DNA of 63,156 nt, from NCBI GenBank assembly GCA_002709045.1, contig PAPJ01000030.1, positions 1 through 63,156 on the forward strand, given 5' to 3'. Below, one piece after another: positions 36,337 to 44,257 of the stretch. Position 1 is the stretch's first letter, and each line of letters begins with the position of its first letter. The notes beneath the pieces were generated by a model. It had not been told where the DNA came from and ran no database searches. It worked only from the letters and a program-made list of their open reading frames with translations. The stretch is from Planctomycetaceae bacterium. GTDB lineage: Bacteria > Planctomycetota > Planctomycetia > Pirellulales > Pirellulaceae. A program made the translations under genes and the position numbers.

Positions 36337-37434
36337 TTAGAGATGTTTCTCTACAAACTTCCAAGCAGAAGCATCATCGAATTCATGACCTCCATCAAAG
36401 ATGACATGTTCAAAGCGGTCACCCACTCTTAGTTTCTCATAAAATGCCGCGGCATGTGAGGCAATCTCAGCACCTTTTGCACGGTGAGAATCATTGTCCT
36501 TAGCTCCTGCCTGTATTTGATGAGCGCGGGGAGCAATTAATGCGACTTTGTCAGCATCATCAAACAATGTAAACCGACTGGGAAAACGAAAATCTGTTGG
36601 TACCGATAACTCATCCCGTTGATAGCGGTACTCCTGTACTCCAAAATAACAACTGGAAACAGAGACCTTAATGCGTGTGTCAATGGCAGGCGTTACCTGG
36701 GCATAAAATCCACCATAGGACAAGCCAACCATGGCAATGCGTTGCGCATTCACTTCGGTACGTTTTATCAATGCATCAATGGCATAGGTAATCTTGGCAA
36801 TCTCCACCGCCGTAATGCTGGTACCAATCAACCGCATACGATCATCTATTCGGCGACGAATATCCTGAGGATACCCGTCTGCCCGGAATAAGTGCTGTGG
36901 AGCGTAGACAATGTACCCTCGTTTGGCTGCTCCCCGCACCATATCGTTATAGTTGGCCCCACCGTTGAACAATGCCACCTCGGGACTACCACCGCCACCG
37001 TGCATCGAAATCACCAAAGGTGCCTTACCTTTGACGGACTTAGGAATAATATAGATACCTTCTGAATGTACTCCCGGAAGAATCGGAATCATCGCACGAT
37101 AATATACGGCAATCGAGTCTTCACCAATTTGTTTTAATGACATCTCCTTTTCAGGGCGTGTTCCCGGAGGCGGATATCCGATCGAGTCACAAAAGGCCTG
37201 ACGGTAAGGTTCCGCTGACTTCTGGAATGCCTGAGGACTGGAATAATCCGGCTCAAAAACGTCCGCTAATAAAGTCTTGTCCCGGGCAATGAGCTTGATA
37301 TATTCGTCGAGTTCTCTGGCCTGTTCCGTTCGAAGCGGATTAGACTCTGCCACCGGGCGATTGAAAAATTCTGTCTTTTCCTGTGCCGCTAACGATATGG
37401 GTATCAACATCAGGATAAATAATATGCGTATCAT
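36337..37434 (-). CDS. Exported alpha/beta hydrolase (acetyl-xylan-esterase/DLH-like)
   Basis: Serine esterase fold. Signal peptide MIRILFILMLIPISLAAQ. The oxyanion strand reads VISMHGGGGSP, the nucleophile elbow is GLSYGGFY with Ser239, and FDGGHEFDD near the C-terminus supplies the His. The N-terminal 110 residues form the extra domain seen in acetyl-xylan-esterase-like hydrolases of this phylum. Its ATG overlaps the stop of the upstream TAXI-type receptor gene as ATGA (37431-37434), so the two are translationally coupled. A de-acylase for polysaccharides is likely from context, but the substrate cannot be read from the sequence. Confidence 0.82.
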   Translation of the reverse strand: MIRILFILMLIPISLAAQEKTEFFNRPVAESNPLRTEQARELDEYIKLIARDKTLLADVFEPDYSSPQAFQKSAEPYRQAFCDSIGYPPPGTRPEKEMSLKQIGEDSIAVYYRAMIPILPGVHSEGIYIIPKSVKGKAPLVISMHGGGGSPEVALFNGGANYNDMVRGAAKRGYIVYAPQHLFRADGYPQDIRRRIDDRMRLIGTSITAVEIAKITYAIDALIKRTEVNAQRIAMVGLSYGGFYAQVTPAIDTRIKVSVSSCYFGVQEYRYQRDELSVPTDFRFPSRFTLFDDADKVALIAPRAHQIQAGAKDNDSHRAKGAEIASHAAAFYEKLRVGDRFEHVIFDGGHEFDDASAWKFVEKHL

Positions 37435-38939
37435 TTTTTCTTAGAGGCTTTCTTACTTTTCAGATCTTTCTTGGGTTGTTTCTTTTTGGACTTACTATCC
37501 GAGCTTACCGCTTTACCACGTAACTTACCAAAAGCCTGCTGCTGACTCTCGTTGCTCTCAGTTTTTTTAGTTACCGGGGGAACCGCATACTCTCTCTCGA
37601 TTGAAACTAACTCGACTCCACTGGCCAATTGTGAAACCATTTTAAGCTGGATTTTATTAATCAGATCACCACACTGTGTCATAAAAATCGAGAACCGCTG
37701 ATCGCTGCGAATTTCATGCCCGGTAAACTGTTTTAATGCTCGCAGTCGGATCGTGGTAATCCTAAATAGACTATCACGCAAGAGATTTACGTCATACGAA
37801 CCGCTCTGCGCCTGTTCCACGTTAAGTGTTGCCTCCATAAAACGGTCGAGAATCGCCCGTTGTTTTTCCAGTCGGGCCTCTGCTTCCCGGGCCATCAACT
37901 TACGCCAGTAAGTCCAGAACAAATAGCACAAAGCAACTGTCGCCAGAATCAGTTCTTTAAGAGCATTTAATGAACCAATAACCTGCGTCACCATACCGAT
38001 ATTGTCGGCTGGATAGAAGTAGGAAAGTGCTGCCGGATGCAAACTACTGGAAACCCATTCCGATACCTGCTCACGCCGGAAAATACTGGGAAACCTAAGA
38101 CGCAAATTGTCTTGATGCACTGACTTAACAACGGCTTGAACTAACGTATCCGACATCTCTTCACGAGTAATAATAAACGCTGTTGTCGTTAAAGCTGTTA
38201 GAGGTTGCTGTGGCACATCACCCTGAATCCCAAATAACCCCTGAGGAATATCCATTTTCTTGAGAAACGGATTCTTCAATTCAATTGCGCTGGCATCATC
38301 AATCGGAAGCAGATCAAATTTTCCGGTATCAAAGATCTTTTCCAAATCTGCATTGTCAATTCCTATTGTGACAATTGCTCCGACGAGTTGTTCATTGGTC
38401 AACAATTCATCGAAATATAATTCATTATCCTTCAGATCACTGACATTAACTCCATAATGTTCGAGCAGTTTATTGGCAGACTGCCGCATCCCTGAACCAT
38501 CCGGGCCTATCGAAACTGCCCGGCCGCGAAGATCCCAAATATTCTCAATTCCACTACCCTTGCGAACAATAACCAGCATCACGTCGGGATAGAGTGGTGT
38601 CACAATGGAATAATCACTGAATTCGACAGTCCCTTGAACGATTGCAAAATCAGCATCTTCTTTCTCTAATGCATCAAGATTTGCAAGTGACCCGTTACTC
38701 GGAACATTTAGCACCGTTACCCCGGTACGTCGGTAAACAGAATCTTTGATTTCAGCGACGACTTTGTGATATAGCCCGGTACTCTTACCACTATAAATTC
38801 TGACTTCGTCCGGCAATCGTTCCAATGTCGCAATATAAATCGCAATTGATGACACAAGCGTAAGTACCATGAGTCGGGCAATCCACTTGCGAATCGTCGA
38901 GGAATTCACATCCTGTATTTTTTGTACTGGTATTTTCAT
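37431..38939 (-). CDS. TAXI-family solute-receptor-like protein with membrane anchors
   Basis: Substrate-binding protein of the TAXI class of TRAP transporters: IYSGKSTGLYHKVVAEIKDSVYRRTG, DFAIVQGT and WDLRGRAVSIGPDGSGM are the family blocks. Unlike usual TAXI receptors, which are free periplasmic proteins of about 320 residues, this one has an N-terminal membrane helix (about 25-45), a second helix (about 335-355, LILATVALCYLFWTYW), then a 150-residue cytoplasmic-type tail. The tail has a coiled-coil (REAEARLEKQRAILDRF) and ends in a Lys-rich stretch. I chose ATG 38939 over 38963 because the longer N-terminus has no support. No TRAP permease genes are nearby, so a sensing role is possible. 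Confidence 0.75.
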   Translation of the reverse strand: MKIPVQKIQDVNSSTIRKWIARLMVLTLVSSIAIYIATLERLPDEVRIYSGKSTGLYHKVVAEIKDSVYRRTGVTVLNVPSNGSLANLDALEKEDADFAIVQGTVEFSDYSIVTPLYPDVMLVIVRKGSGIENIWDLRGRAVSIGPDGSGMRQSANKLLEHYGVNVSDLKDNELYFDELLTNEQLVGAIVTIGIDNADLEKIFDTGKFDLLPIDDASAIELKNPFLKKMDIPQGLFGIQGDVPQQPLTALTTTAFIITREEMSDTLVQAVVKSVHQDNLRLRFPSIFRREQVSEWVSSSLHPAALSYFYPADNIGMVTQVIGSLNALKELILATVALCYLFWTYWRKLMAREAEARLEKQRAILDRFMEATLNVEQAQSGSYDVNLLRDSLFRITTIRLRALKQFTGHEIRSDQRFSIFMTQCGDLINKIQLKMVSQLASGVELVSIEREYAVPPVTKKTESNESQQQAFGKLRGKAVSSDSKSKKKQPKKDLKSKKASKKK

Positions 38940-39081
38940 GGAACTTTCTAAACGCGACGGCACAGTTCATTCATTATCTATGAACGCAAAACTCAATTCA
39001 AATGCCCAAACGCTGTCGCCCATATAATTATCACTTATGATAGTTGTTTTCACTTAAGCACCCTTACCGGACGTCTGAAGC

Positions 39082-40752
39082 ATGCATTCTCAAAAAAACC
39101 TGCTCACTTGTATTCCGTTTACCATCTGTTGGTTAATCATCATGCTGGCCGACTCCTATCTGGCATCAGCAGCAGAACCGATTCGTGTCTTCATCTTTGC
39201 TGGCCAGTCCAATATGGTCGGTTCGGATTCAAAGGTGAAAGACATTGATCGATTTCCTCCTTTTCGGGGACTCGAGCAACCGCAAAAGAACGTCCTGTTT
39301 TCTTACTCGATCGGCCGTGAGAACAAACTGGAATCAAATGGTTGGGTCGATCTCCAACCGGTCAACAACGTAGTAGGCCCCGAGCTTAGCTTTGCCCGAA
39401 CTGTAACACAGTCTATCGATACCCCAATCGCGATCATCAAAGTTGCTGCCGGAGGTACTCATTTGGGTGGTGACTGGAACCCCGATGAACCTATCGGGTT
39501 TAAAATGTACCCCTTGGCTTTGAAGGTCATCCAACAGTCGCTCAAACAACTGAAAGATCAGGGGCATGCATACCAGATTGAAGGTTTCATGTGGCATCAG
39601 GGCGAAAACGATATGTTCAACGAAGAGTACATGCCCAACTACGGCAAGAACCTAAAGAATTTCCTCAGTCGATGGCGAACTGACCTTAAAACACCTGAGC
39701 TGCGTTTTTACATCGGTGAACTCTGTACGAAAACAATTTGGGGTATGGATCTGCGACCACGTATGTATGCCATCTGTCTGGGGCAAAAAGAAGTTGCTGC
39801 CAATGATAAATTAGCCCAGTACATACCAACGTCTCATGTTGGTGTGGAAATTGGAGGTGGTGTCGGACTTCACTACCACTATGGAACCCTCGGACAACTG
39901 GAACATGGCGAAAACTATGCCACGGCCTACCTGCAAAACATCGGAGTTAACACCAAACCTGGAGCAACGAAACACAGGCTGAACAAACTTCCTTATACAA
40001 AACGAAAGCCGGTAAAGCTTTTCATTCTGGCTGGCCATCGCAACATGGAAGGCGAGCGAGCGTTTACTCAGGAATTGGAAAAATTAGAGCAACATAAGCA
40101 CCTAGTCAATCCGCAAGGCAAAGTTGCCTACAGTTACAACATTGGCGGTGGCTATAAAATCTCGCAAGGGTGGGAGGCAATGCGTCCAGCCGGCTACTAT
40201 GACAACTTCGGTCCGGAAATAAGTTTCGCGGCTGAACTTAGCAAAAATTCCAACGAACAAATCGCAATTGCTAAATTCACTCATAGCGGCAGTCAGATCA
40301 TTGACTGGACACCTGAAGGGAGTATGGCAAAGACCCGACATCTCTACCCGGCCTTCATCGATTTCATTAAGAAATCCCACCAGTCGCTGACGGAGAAAGG
40401 ATACGAAGTTGAAATCGCAGGTATTTTCTACCATCTTGGAGAAAACGATATGTCGTTTTACCCGTACCGCAAGGATGCCGCCTCACGACTACAGGCAATC
40501 GTCAATCAAAGTCGATTGGACTTAGACGCACCCGATCTCAACTGGTATGTCAGCCAACAACCTCCTACCGATGACGAACGAGTTAACAAAGTCGATGTGG
40601 TTTCAATGGTGGAAGCAATCGCTGAAAAAGACACTCGCCTACATCACATCAAAGTCTTTGACCTGCCCGTACAGGAAAAGAAACTGGTAATTAGTACGGC
40701 AGGGATCTTACAGTTGGGTGAATCGATTGCAGATTTTTATTTAGCTCAGTAG
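39082..40752 (+). CDS. Exported two-domain sialate O-acetylesterase-like protein
   Basis: Tandem SGNH/DUF303 (sialate O-acetylesterase-like, CE6-related) esterase of 556 residues with a Sec signal ending near ASAAEP. Domain 1 (about 34-290) has FIFAGQSNMVG with nucleophile Ser43, then GFMWHQGENDM (about 169-178). Domain 2 (about 310-556) repeats the pattern as FILAGHRNMEG, in which the serine position is Arg320, and GIFYHLGENDM. The second domain therefore lacks the expected nucleophile and is probably inactive or serves in binding. It is divergent from the TAXI receptor gene and convergent with the AIM24 cluster, whose terminator lies between. Its role is likely removal of acetyl groups from glycans. 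Confidence 0.83.
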   Translation: MHSQKNLLTCIPFTICWLIIMLADSYLASAAEPIRVFIFAGQSNMVGSDSKVKDIDRFPPFRGLEQPQKNVLFSYSIGRENKLESNGWVDLQPVNNVVGPELSFARTVTQSIDTPIAIIKVAAGGTHLGGDWNPDEPIGFKMYPLALKVIQQSLKQLKDQGHAYQIEGFMWHQGENDMFNEEYMPNYGKNLKNFLSRWRTDLKTPELRFYIGELCTKTIWGMDLRPRMYAICLGQKEVAANDKLAQYIPTSHVGVEIGGGVGLHYHYGTLGQLEHGENYATAYLQNIGVNTKPGATKHRLNKLPYTKRKPVKLFILAGHRNMEGERAFTQELEKLEQHKHLVNPQGKVAYSYNIGGGYKISQGWEAMRPAGYYDNFGPEISFAAELSKNSNEQIAIAKFTHSGSQIIDWTPEGSMAKTRHLYPAFIDFIKKSHQSLTEKGYEVEIAGIFYHLGENDMSFYPYRKDAASRLQAIVNQSRLDLDAPDLNWYVSQQPPTDDERVNKVDVVSMVEAIAEKDTRLHHIKVFDLPVQEKKLVISTAGILQLGESIADFYLAQ

Positions 40753-40768
40753 AGCCCAACAAAAAGTC

Positions 40769-40805
40769 CCAAAAAAAAGAGGTGTGACCTGCTGATCACA
40801 CCTCT
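40769..40805 (-). terminator. Terminator of the M48-AIM24 cluster
   Basis: Perfect 10-bp stem AGAGGTGTGA / TCACACCTCT with an 8-nt loop (40778-40805). On the minus strand a run of eight or more T follows. It stands 25 nt after the stop of the last AIM24 gene, and closes the four-gene minus-strand unit. Confidence 0.9.
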
Positions 40806-40829
40806 AATTCTCTTCGTTTCTGCGTCAAA

Positions 40830-41531
40830 TCAGTTATTGTTTTTCGTCGGCCTAAATCGATGGATCCAGTTCAGAAATGGATTGACATTTCGAGTCTGAA
40901 CCCAAACCTTACCCTGTCCGCTGAATTTACAAACTAATCCTTCACCACCAAAAAAGAAACTTTTTACCTTTCCGCCACGGCTTAGACCCGGCAGAACAGT
41001 AACGCTGTAATCCAAAGTATCTTCAAAGGCTACGATATATCCTGTATCAACATAATAGTCGTCGGTAACATCAACTTCGACGATCGCCCCGTACGAGTTA
41101 AAGAAGATATCACCATTACCGGAAGCCTGTAGTAGGATCAGACCTTCGCCGCTAAAGAAACCTTTGGCGCCGTTCCATTTACCGGTGACTTCGACTCCGT
41201 CGCTATGAGCAACAAAAGCTCCACGCTGTAACATCAGGCTGTTACCATCAAGGTGGTAGTGCAGCATATCTCCCGGAGGGCCAGGGGCAAACGAGATTTC
41301 ACCTCCACCGTTCTGAGCTGTAAAAGTATTAACAATCATACTTTCACCACCCAAACCTCTCATAAGAGCTTTGCCAATTCCGCCTTTCAGTCCGGACTTT
41401 AAGTTGATGTTGCTATCCATTGTGGCCATTGCAGATGTCTCTGCAAATATTTGCTGACCATCTTCTAATTGCACTGTCAACATCCCGAAATCAGGACGCT
41501 GAGACATTTCAAAGTTTAGTGAACTAGTCAT
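40830..41531 (-). CDS. AIM24 family protein (third of three)
   Basis: AIM24 (TIGR00266 / PF01987) protein of 233 residues, all beta, no signal peptide or membrane segment. Family blocks are visible: LEDGQQIFAETSAMATMD, KALMRGLGGESMIVNTFTA, GDMLHYHLDGNSLMLQRGAFVA, and FGGEGLVCKFSGQGKVWVQTRN. The Gly-rich GEGL repeats form the family's trimeric barrel-like core. AGGAG lies 7 nt before the ATG. The C-terminal tail is basic and ends PTKNNN. Function is unsettled; the yeast relative acts in mitochondrial membrane organisation. It is last of the cluster, with the next paralogue 21 nt upstream. Confidence 0.85.
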   Translation of the reverse strand: MTSSLNFEMSQRPDFGMLTVQLEDGQQIFAETSAMATMDSNINLKSGLKGGIGKALMRGLGGESMIVNTFTAQNGGGEISFAPGPPGDMLHYHLDGNSLMLQRGAFVAHSDGVEVTGKWNGAKGFFSGEGLILLQASGNGDIFFNSYGAIVEVDVTDDYYVDTGYIVAFEDTLDYSVTVLPGLSRGGKVKSFFFGGEGLVCKFSGQGKVWVQTRNVNPFLNWIHRFRPTKNNN

Positions 41532-41552
41532 TTCAATTCTCCTGAAAAGGGT

Positions 41553-42239
41553 TTAACGGGGTTTAAGCTTAGGACCAACAATCTTCCCAAAGCCTGGTGG
41601 ATTATGGCTTTGACAATAAAGTTTTCCTTGTCCCTGAAACTTACAGACAATTCCCTCTCCACCCAAAAAGCTTCCAATCAGACTCTTATTAGATTTGCCA
41701 ACTTTGAATTGCAAAGTATCTTCGTAGGCAACAATGTGCCCCGTATCAACTGTATATTCACCATCAACGTCGACTTCATAGACTGCACCAAAACTATTAA
41801 GGAAGAGGTCACCGCTTCCGGAACATTTCACCCAAAAGATGCCTTCTCCACTTAACAACGCATTGCCAAGTCCCTGGTATGTGGTATCAATTTCCACATC
41901 GCTGCTGGATGCCAGCCAACTTCCGCCCTGTACGATCAACGTACCACCGGACAGCGGATGGTGGATAATATCACCTAGTTGCTGCGGACCGATCAGTAGC
42001 GTCTGATTTGTCTGGGAAGCAGTAAAGTGATTGAGAAAGAAACTTTCACCTGAAAACATCCTCTTGAGACCCTTCAACAGCCCTCCCTTACCACTTCCAC
42101 GGTTTTTGGAAGTGGTTTCAACATTGAATCCTGAGCTCATGCTAATCATGGCACCGACCTCACAGGTCACAGATTCACCTGCTTCCAGTGTAAGACGAGC
42201 AGCAGAGGCAGCGGGACGTGCTAATAATTCAAATTGCAT
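41553..42239 (-). CDS. AIM24 family protein (second of three)
   Basis: AIM24 paralogue of 228 residues with the same fold blocks as its neighbours: LEAGESVTCEVGAMISMS, MFSGESFFLNHFTAS, LSGGTLIVQGGSWLAS, LLSGEGIFWVKCSGSGDLFLNSFGAVYEV and LGGEGIVCKFQGQGKLYCQSHN. It differs from the first copy at many sites but aligns along its whole length, which suggests an old tandem duplication rather than a recent one. AGGAG lies 9 nt before the ATG. No catalytic residues are known for the family. It stands 31 nt after the first AIM24 gene and 21 nt before the third. Confidence 0.85.
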   Translation of the reverse strand: MQFELLARPAASAARLTLEAGESVTCEVGAMISMSSGFNVETTSKNRGSGKGGLLKGLKRMFSGESFFLNHFTASQTNQTLLIGPQQLGDIIHHPLSGGTLIVQGGSWLASSSDVEIDTTYQGLGNALLSGEGIFWVKCSGSGDLFLNSFGAVYEVDVDGEYTVDTGHIVAYEDTLQFKVGKSNKSLIGSFLGGEGIVCKFQGQGKLYCQSHNPPGFGKIVGPKLKPR

Positions 42240-42270
42240 TTTCGTATACTCCTAATGAATGCTCGTTTAA

Positions 42271-42924
42271 TCAAAGATGGGAATTCGTCCAGGCAGCCAA
42301 ACCGTCTAACGACCTTGACTGCAGGTAGATGCGTCCCGGACCTTTTACTTTCGTTACCAGTCCTTCACCGCTAAAGAAACTGGTAAAAATTCCTCCGGCC
42401 ATACCCATCTTAATTTCCACGCTAGGTTCATAAGCAACCAGATGTCCCGTATCGACTACGTAGTCACCCTCCACCTGCTTCGCGATAATCCCACCATATG
42501 CACCAAACCAGACTTTGCCAGTTCCGGATACTTTTAACCGAAATAGCCCTTCGCGTCCCACGAGACTGGCGAATCCGGCCCAGCCCATGCCAAGCTTGAC
42601 ATCAGGTTCACATGCCAAAAATGCTCCGGGTTGGAGATACATAGTATTCCCCTTCAACTCGATGCATTCAATATCACCCGGGAATGCCTGAGTCAGTACC
42701 AAGTCACCTTCCGACTCCGTGGTGAATTCATTAACAAACAAACTTTCATTACCTAAAAACCGTTTGAAAATAGCCTTGAAAAAACCCCCATTCAACCTGG
42801 TGTTAATTTTCACCGAACTACTCATACTGGCCATCGCCCCTGCTTCGGCCACAATAGTATCTCCCGTCTCTAGCGCTACACTAATGTTCGCAAAAGAAGG
42901 GCGATTCCTTATCTCCGTTTCCAT
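42271..42924 (-). CDS. AIM24 family protein (first of three)
   Basis: AIM24 paralogue, about 217 residues from the ATG at 42924 (METEIRNRPSFANISVALE). A longer frame starting with TTG at 42942 adds six residues, but AAAGG placed about 10 nt before the inner ATG favours that start. Blocks include LETGDTIVAEAGAMASMS, GNESLFVNEFTTE, LKGNTMYLQPGAFLA, FGAYGGIIAKQVEGDYVVDTGHLVAYEPS and FSGEGLVTKVKGPGRIYLQSR. It begins 36 nt after the stop of the M48 protease gene and starts the AIM24 triplet. No export signal, so it is presumed cytoplasmic or membrane-peripheral. Confidence 0.85.
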   Translation of the reverse strand: METEIRNRPSFANISVALETGDTIVAEAGAMASMSSSVKINTRLNGGFFKAIFKRFLGNESLFVNEFTTESEGDLVLTQAFPGDIECIELKGNTMYLQPGAFLACEPDVKLGMGWAGFASLVGREGLFRLKVSGTGKVWFGAYGGIIAKQVEGDYVVDTGHLVAYEPSVEIKMGMAGGIFTSFFSGEGLVTKVKGPGRIYLQSRSLDGLAAWTNSHL

Positions 42925-42960
42925 TATGATTAAACCTTTCAAAAACTCGTTGTTTGTCTG

Positions 42961-44079
42961 CTACTGTTTACTGACACGCTGTACTACATCTTGCCAATCA
43001 ACCGAAAATGGTTTGAAGCTGGTCTTACCGGAAGCCTGCAGCGTTTTATTAATATCGTTTATTCGTGAGGCATGATCCGGGTGAGTGCTGATCCATGCGA
43101 GAGCTCCCGGTAAACCTCCCTGCTCATGCTGCATGATTTCAAAAAATTCCGCTAACCCCTGCGGGTCAATTTCAGCAGCAAGCATCATCCTTACTCCCTC
43201 CAGATCCGCTTCGGTCTCATGATCGCGGCTATATTTGTTGATCGTGGAAAACTCAAGTAACTCGGCTAATACCGCCAATCCACCAATGTCGCCGGCAAGT
43301 AAACCTGCCAGACCACTAATCCCAATGGTCTGCCCTATACGTTGCAGGCCATGACGTTTTGTAACGTGTGCGATCTCATGAGCCAGTACACCTGCAACCT
43401 GCTCCGGTCGATCAGACTTCCTAATCAAGCCTGTGTACACCACCAAATATCCACCTGGCAGCGCAAAGGCATTCATAATATCAGCTTCCACCACCGTGAC
43501 TTTATACTGAAAACCTTGGATAGCAGTATGAGGTTGCAAACGATCAATCATAGATTTAATGGCTGCTGTGACTACCTCATCTTCCAGTATCGGCCCCTGT
43601 AAATCCATTGATTCCATGGCAAACTCACCTATCTGCTGATCAACGCTAATAGGCAAGGCGGTCACTGCTGTGCGGGCACCATACACAACCAGCTCAAAGA
43701 TACCCCAACCCAATAAAGCGATGACAGCCAGCCCAAGCAGAACCGAACGACGGCTTTTACGACGGTTGGAACGACTGGTTTTCTTTACTTGATCAACTTT
43801 TTGATTAGTGAGCAAACCACCGGAATGCTCCAGCGTTTTCAAAAATCCTTTCGCTTCCGAAAAGATTGTTAACGATCGGTCGTCATTACGGCAAAACACC
43901 ATCTTGCCTGAAGCGCCACCTATTTCAAGTTCGAGCTTTTCAAAACGCAGTGAGAATTGCTGACCATCCTGTAATCTGGCTACAACAGACTGAGTATCAA
44001 TCGATATTTCAGCCCCAGCTCTGCCCCCCTCAATCGATTCGTGAAAGACGCCTCCTGAAAACGTCTGTGGATCGTTCAT
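42961..44079 (-). CDS. M48 family membrane metalloprotease
   Basis: Zinc endopeptidase of the M48 (HtpX/Ste24/BepA-like) family, 372 residues. Residues about 1-90 form a small beta domain of unknown role. A basic linker (SRSNRRKSRRS) then leads into one membrane helix (about 112-134), which anchors the protease domain on the far side. The zinc site is HEIAH (234-238) in VLAHEIAHVTKRHG; the third ligand is the Glu in HETEADLEGVRMML. The region MNAFALPGGYLVVYTGLI is typical. Length and motifs look complete. As first gene of the unit, it suggests the AIM24 proteins work with a membrane quality-control protease. Confidence 0.88.
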   Translation of the reverse strand: MNDPQTFSGGVFHESIEGGRAGAEISIDTQSVVARLQDGQQFSLRFEKLELEIGGASGKMVFCRNDDRSLTIFSEAKGFLKTLEHSGGLLTNQKVDQVKKTSRSNRRKSRRSVLLGLAVIALLGWGIFELVVYGARTAVTALPISVDQQIGEFAMESMDLQGPILEDEVVTAAIKSMIDRLQPHTAIQGFQYKVTVVEADIMNAFALPGGYLVVYTGLIRKSDRPEQVAGVLAHEIAHVTKRHGLQRIGQTIGISGLAGLLAGDIGGLAVLAELLEFSTINKYSRDHETEADLEGVRMMLAAEIDPQGLAEFFEIMQHEQGGLPGALAWISTHPDHASRINDINKTLQASGKTSFKPFSVDWQDVVQRVSKQ

Positions 44080-44257
44080 GCTTCAAGTAAACCTACGAAA
44101 ATAGCCCCATTAATCGTCCAATGAGCATACAGGGTAACTGATTAGAGCCAGAACGGCAAAAATCTTCTGTTATCCACTAGCAAAAGAGATGCGAAACCAT
44201 TCCGACTTAGGCGCAAAATAAATGAATTTAAAGTGGAAAAGATGGAAAGCAAATAAA

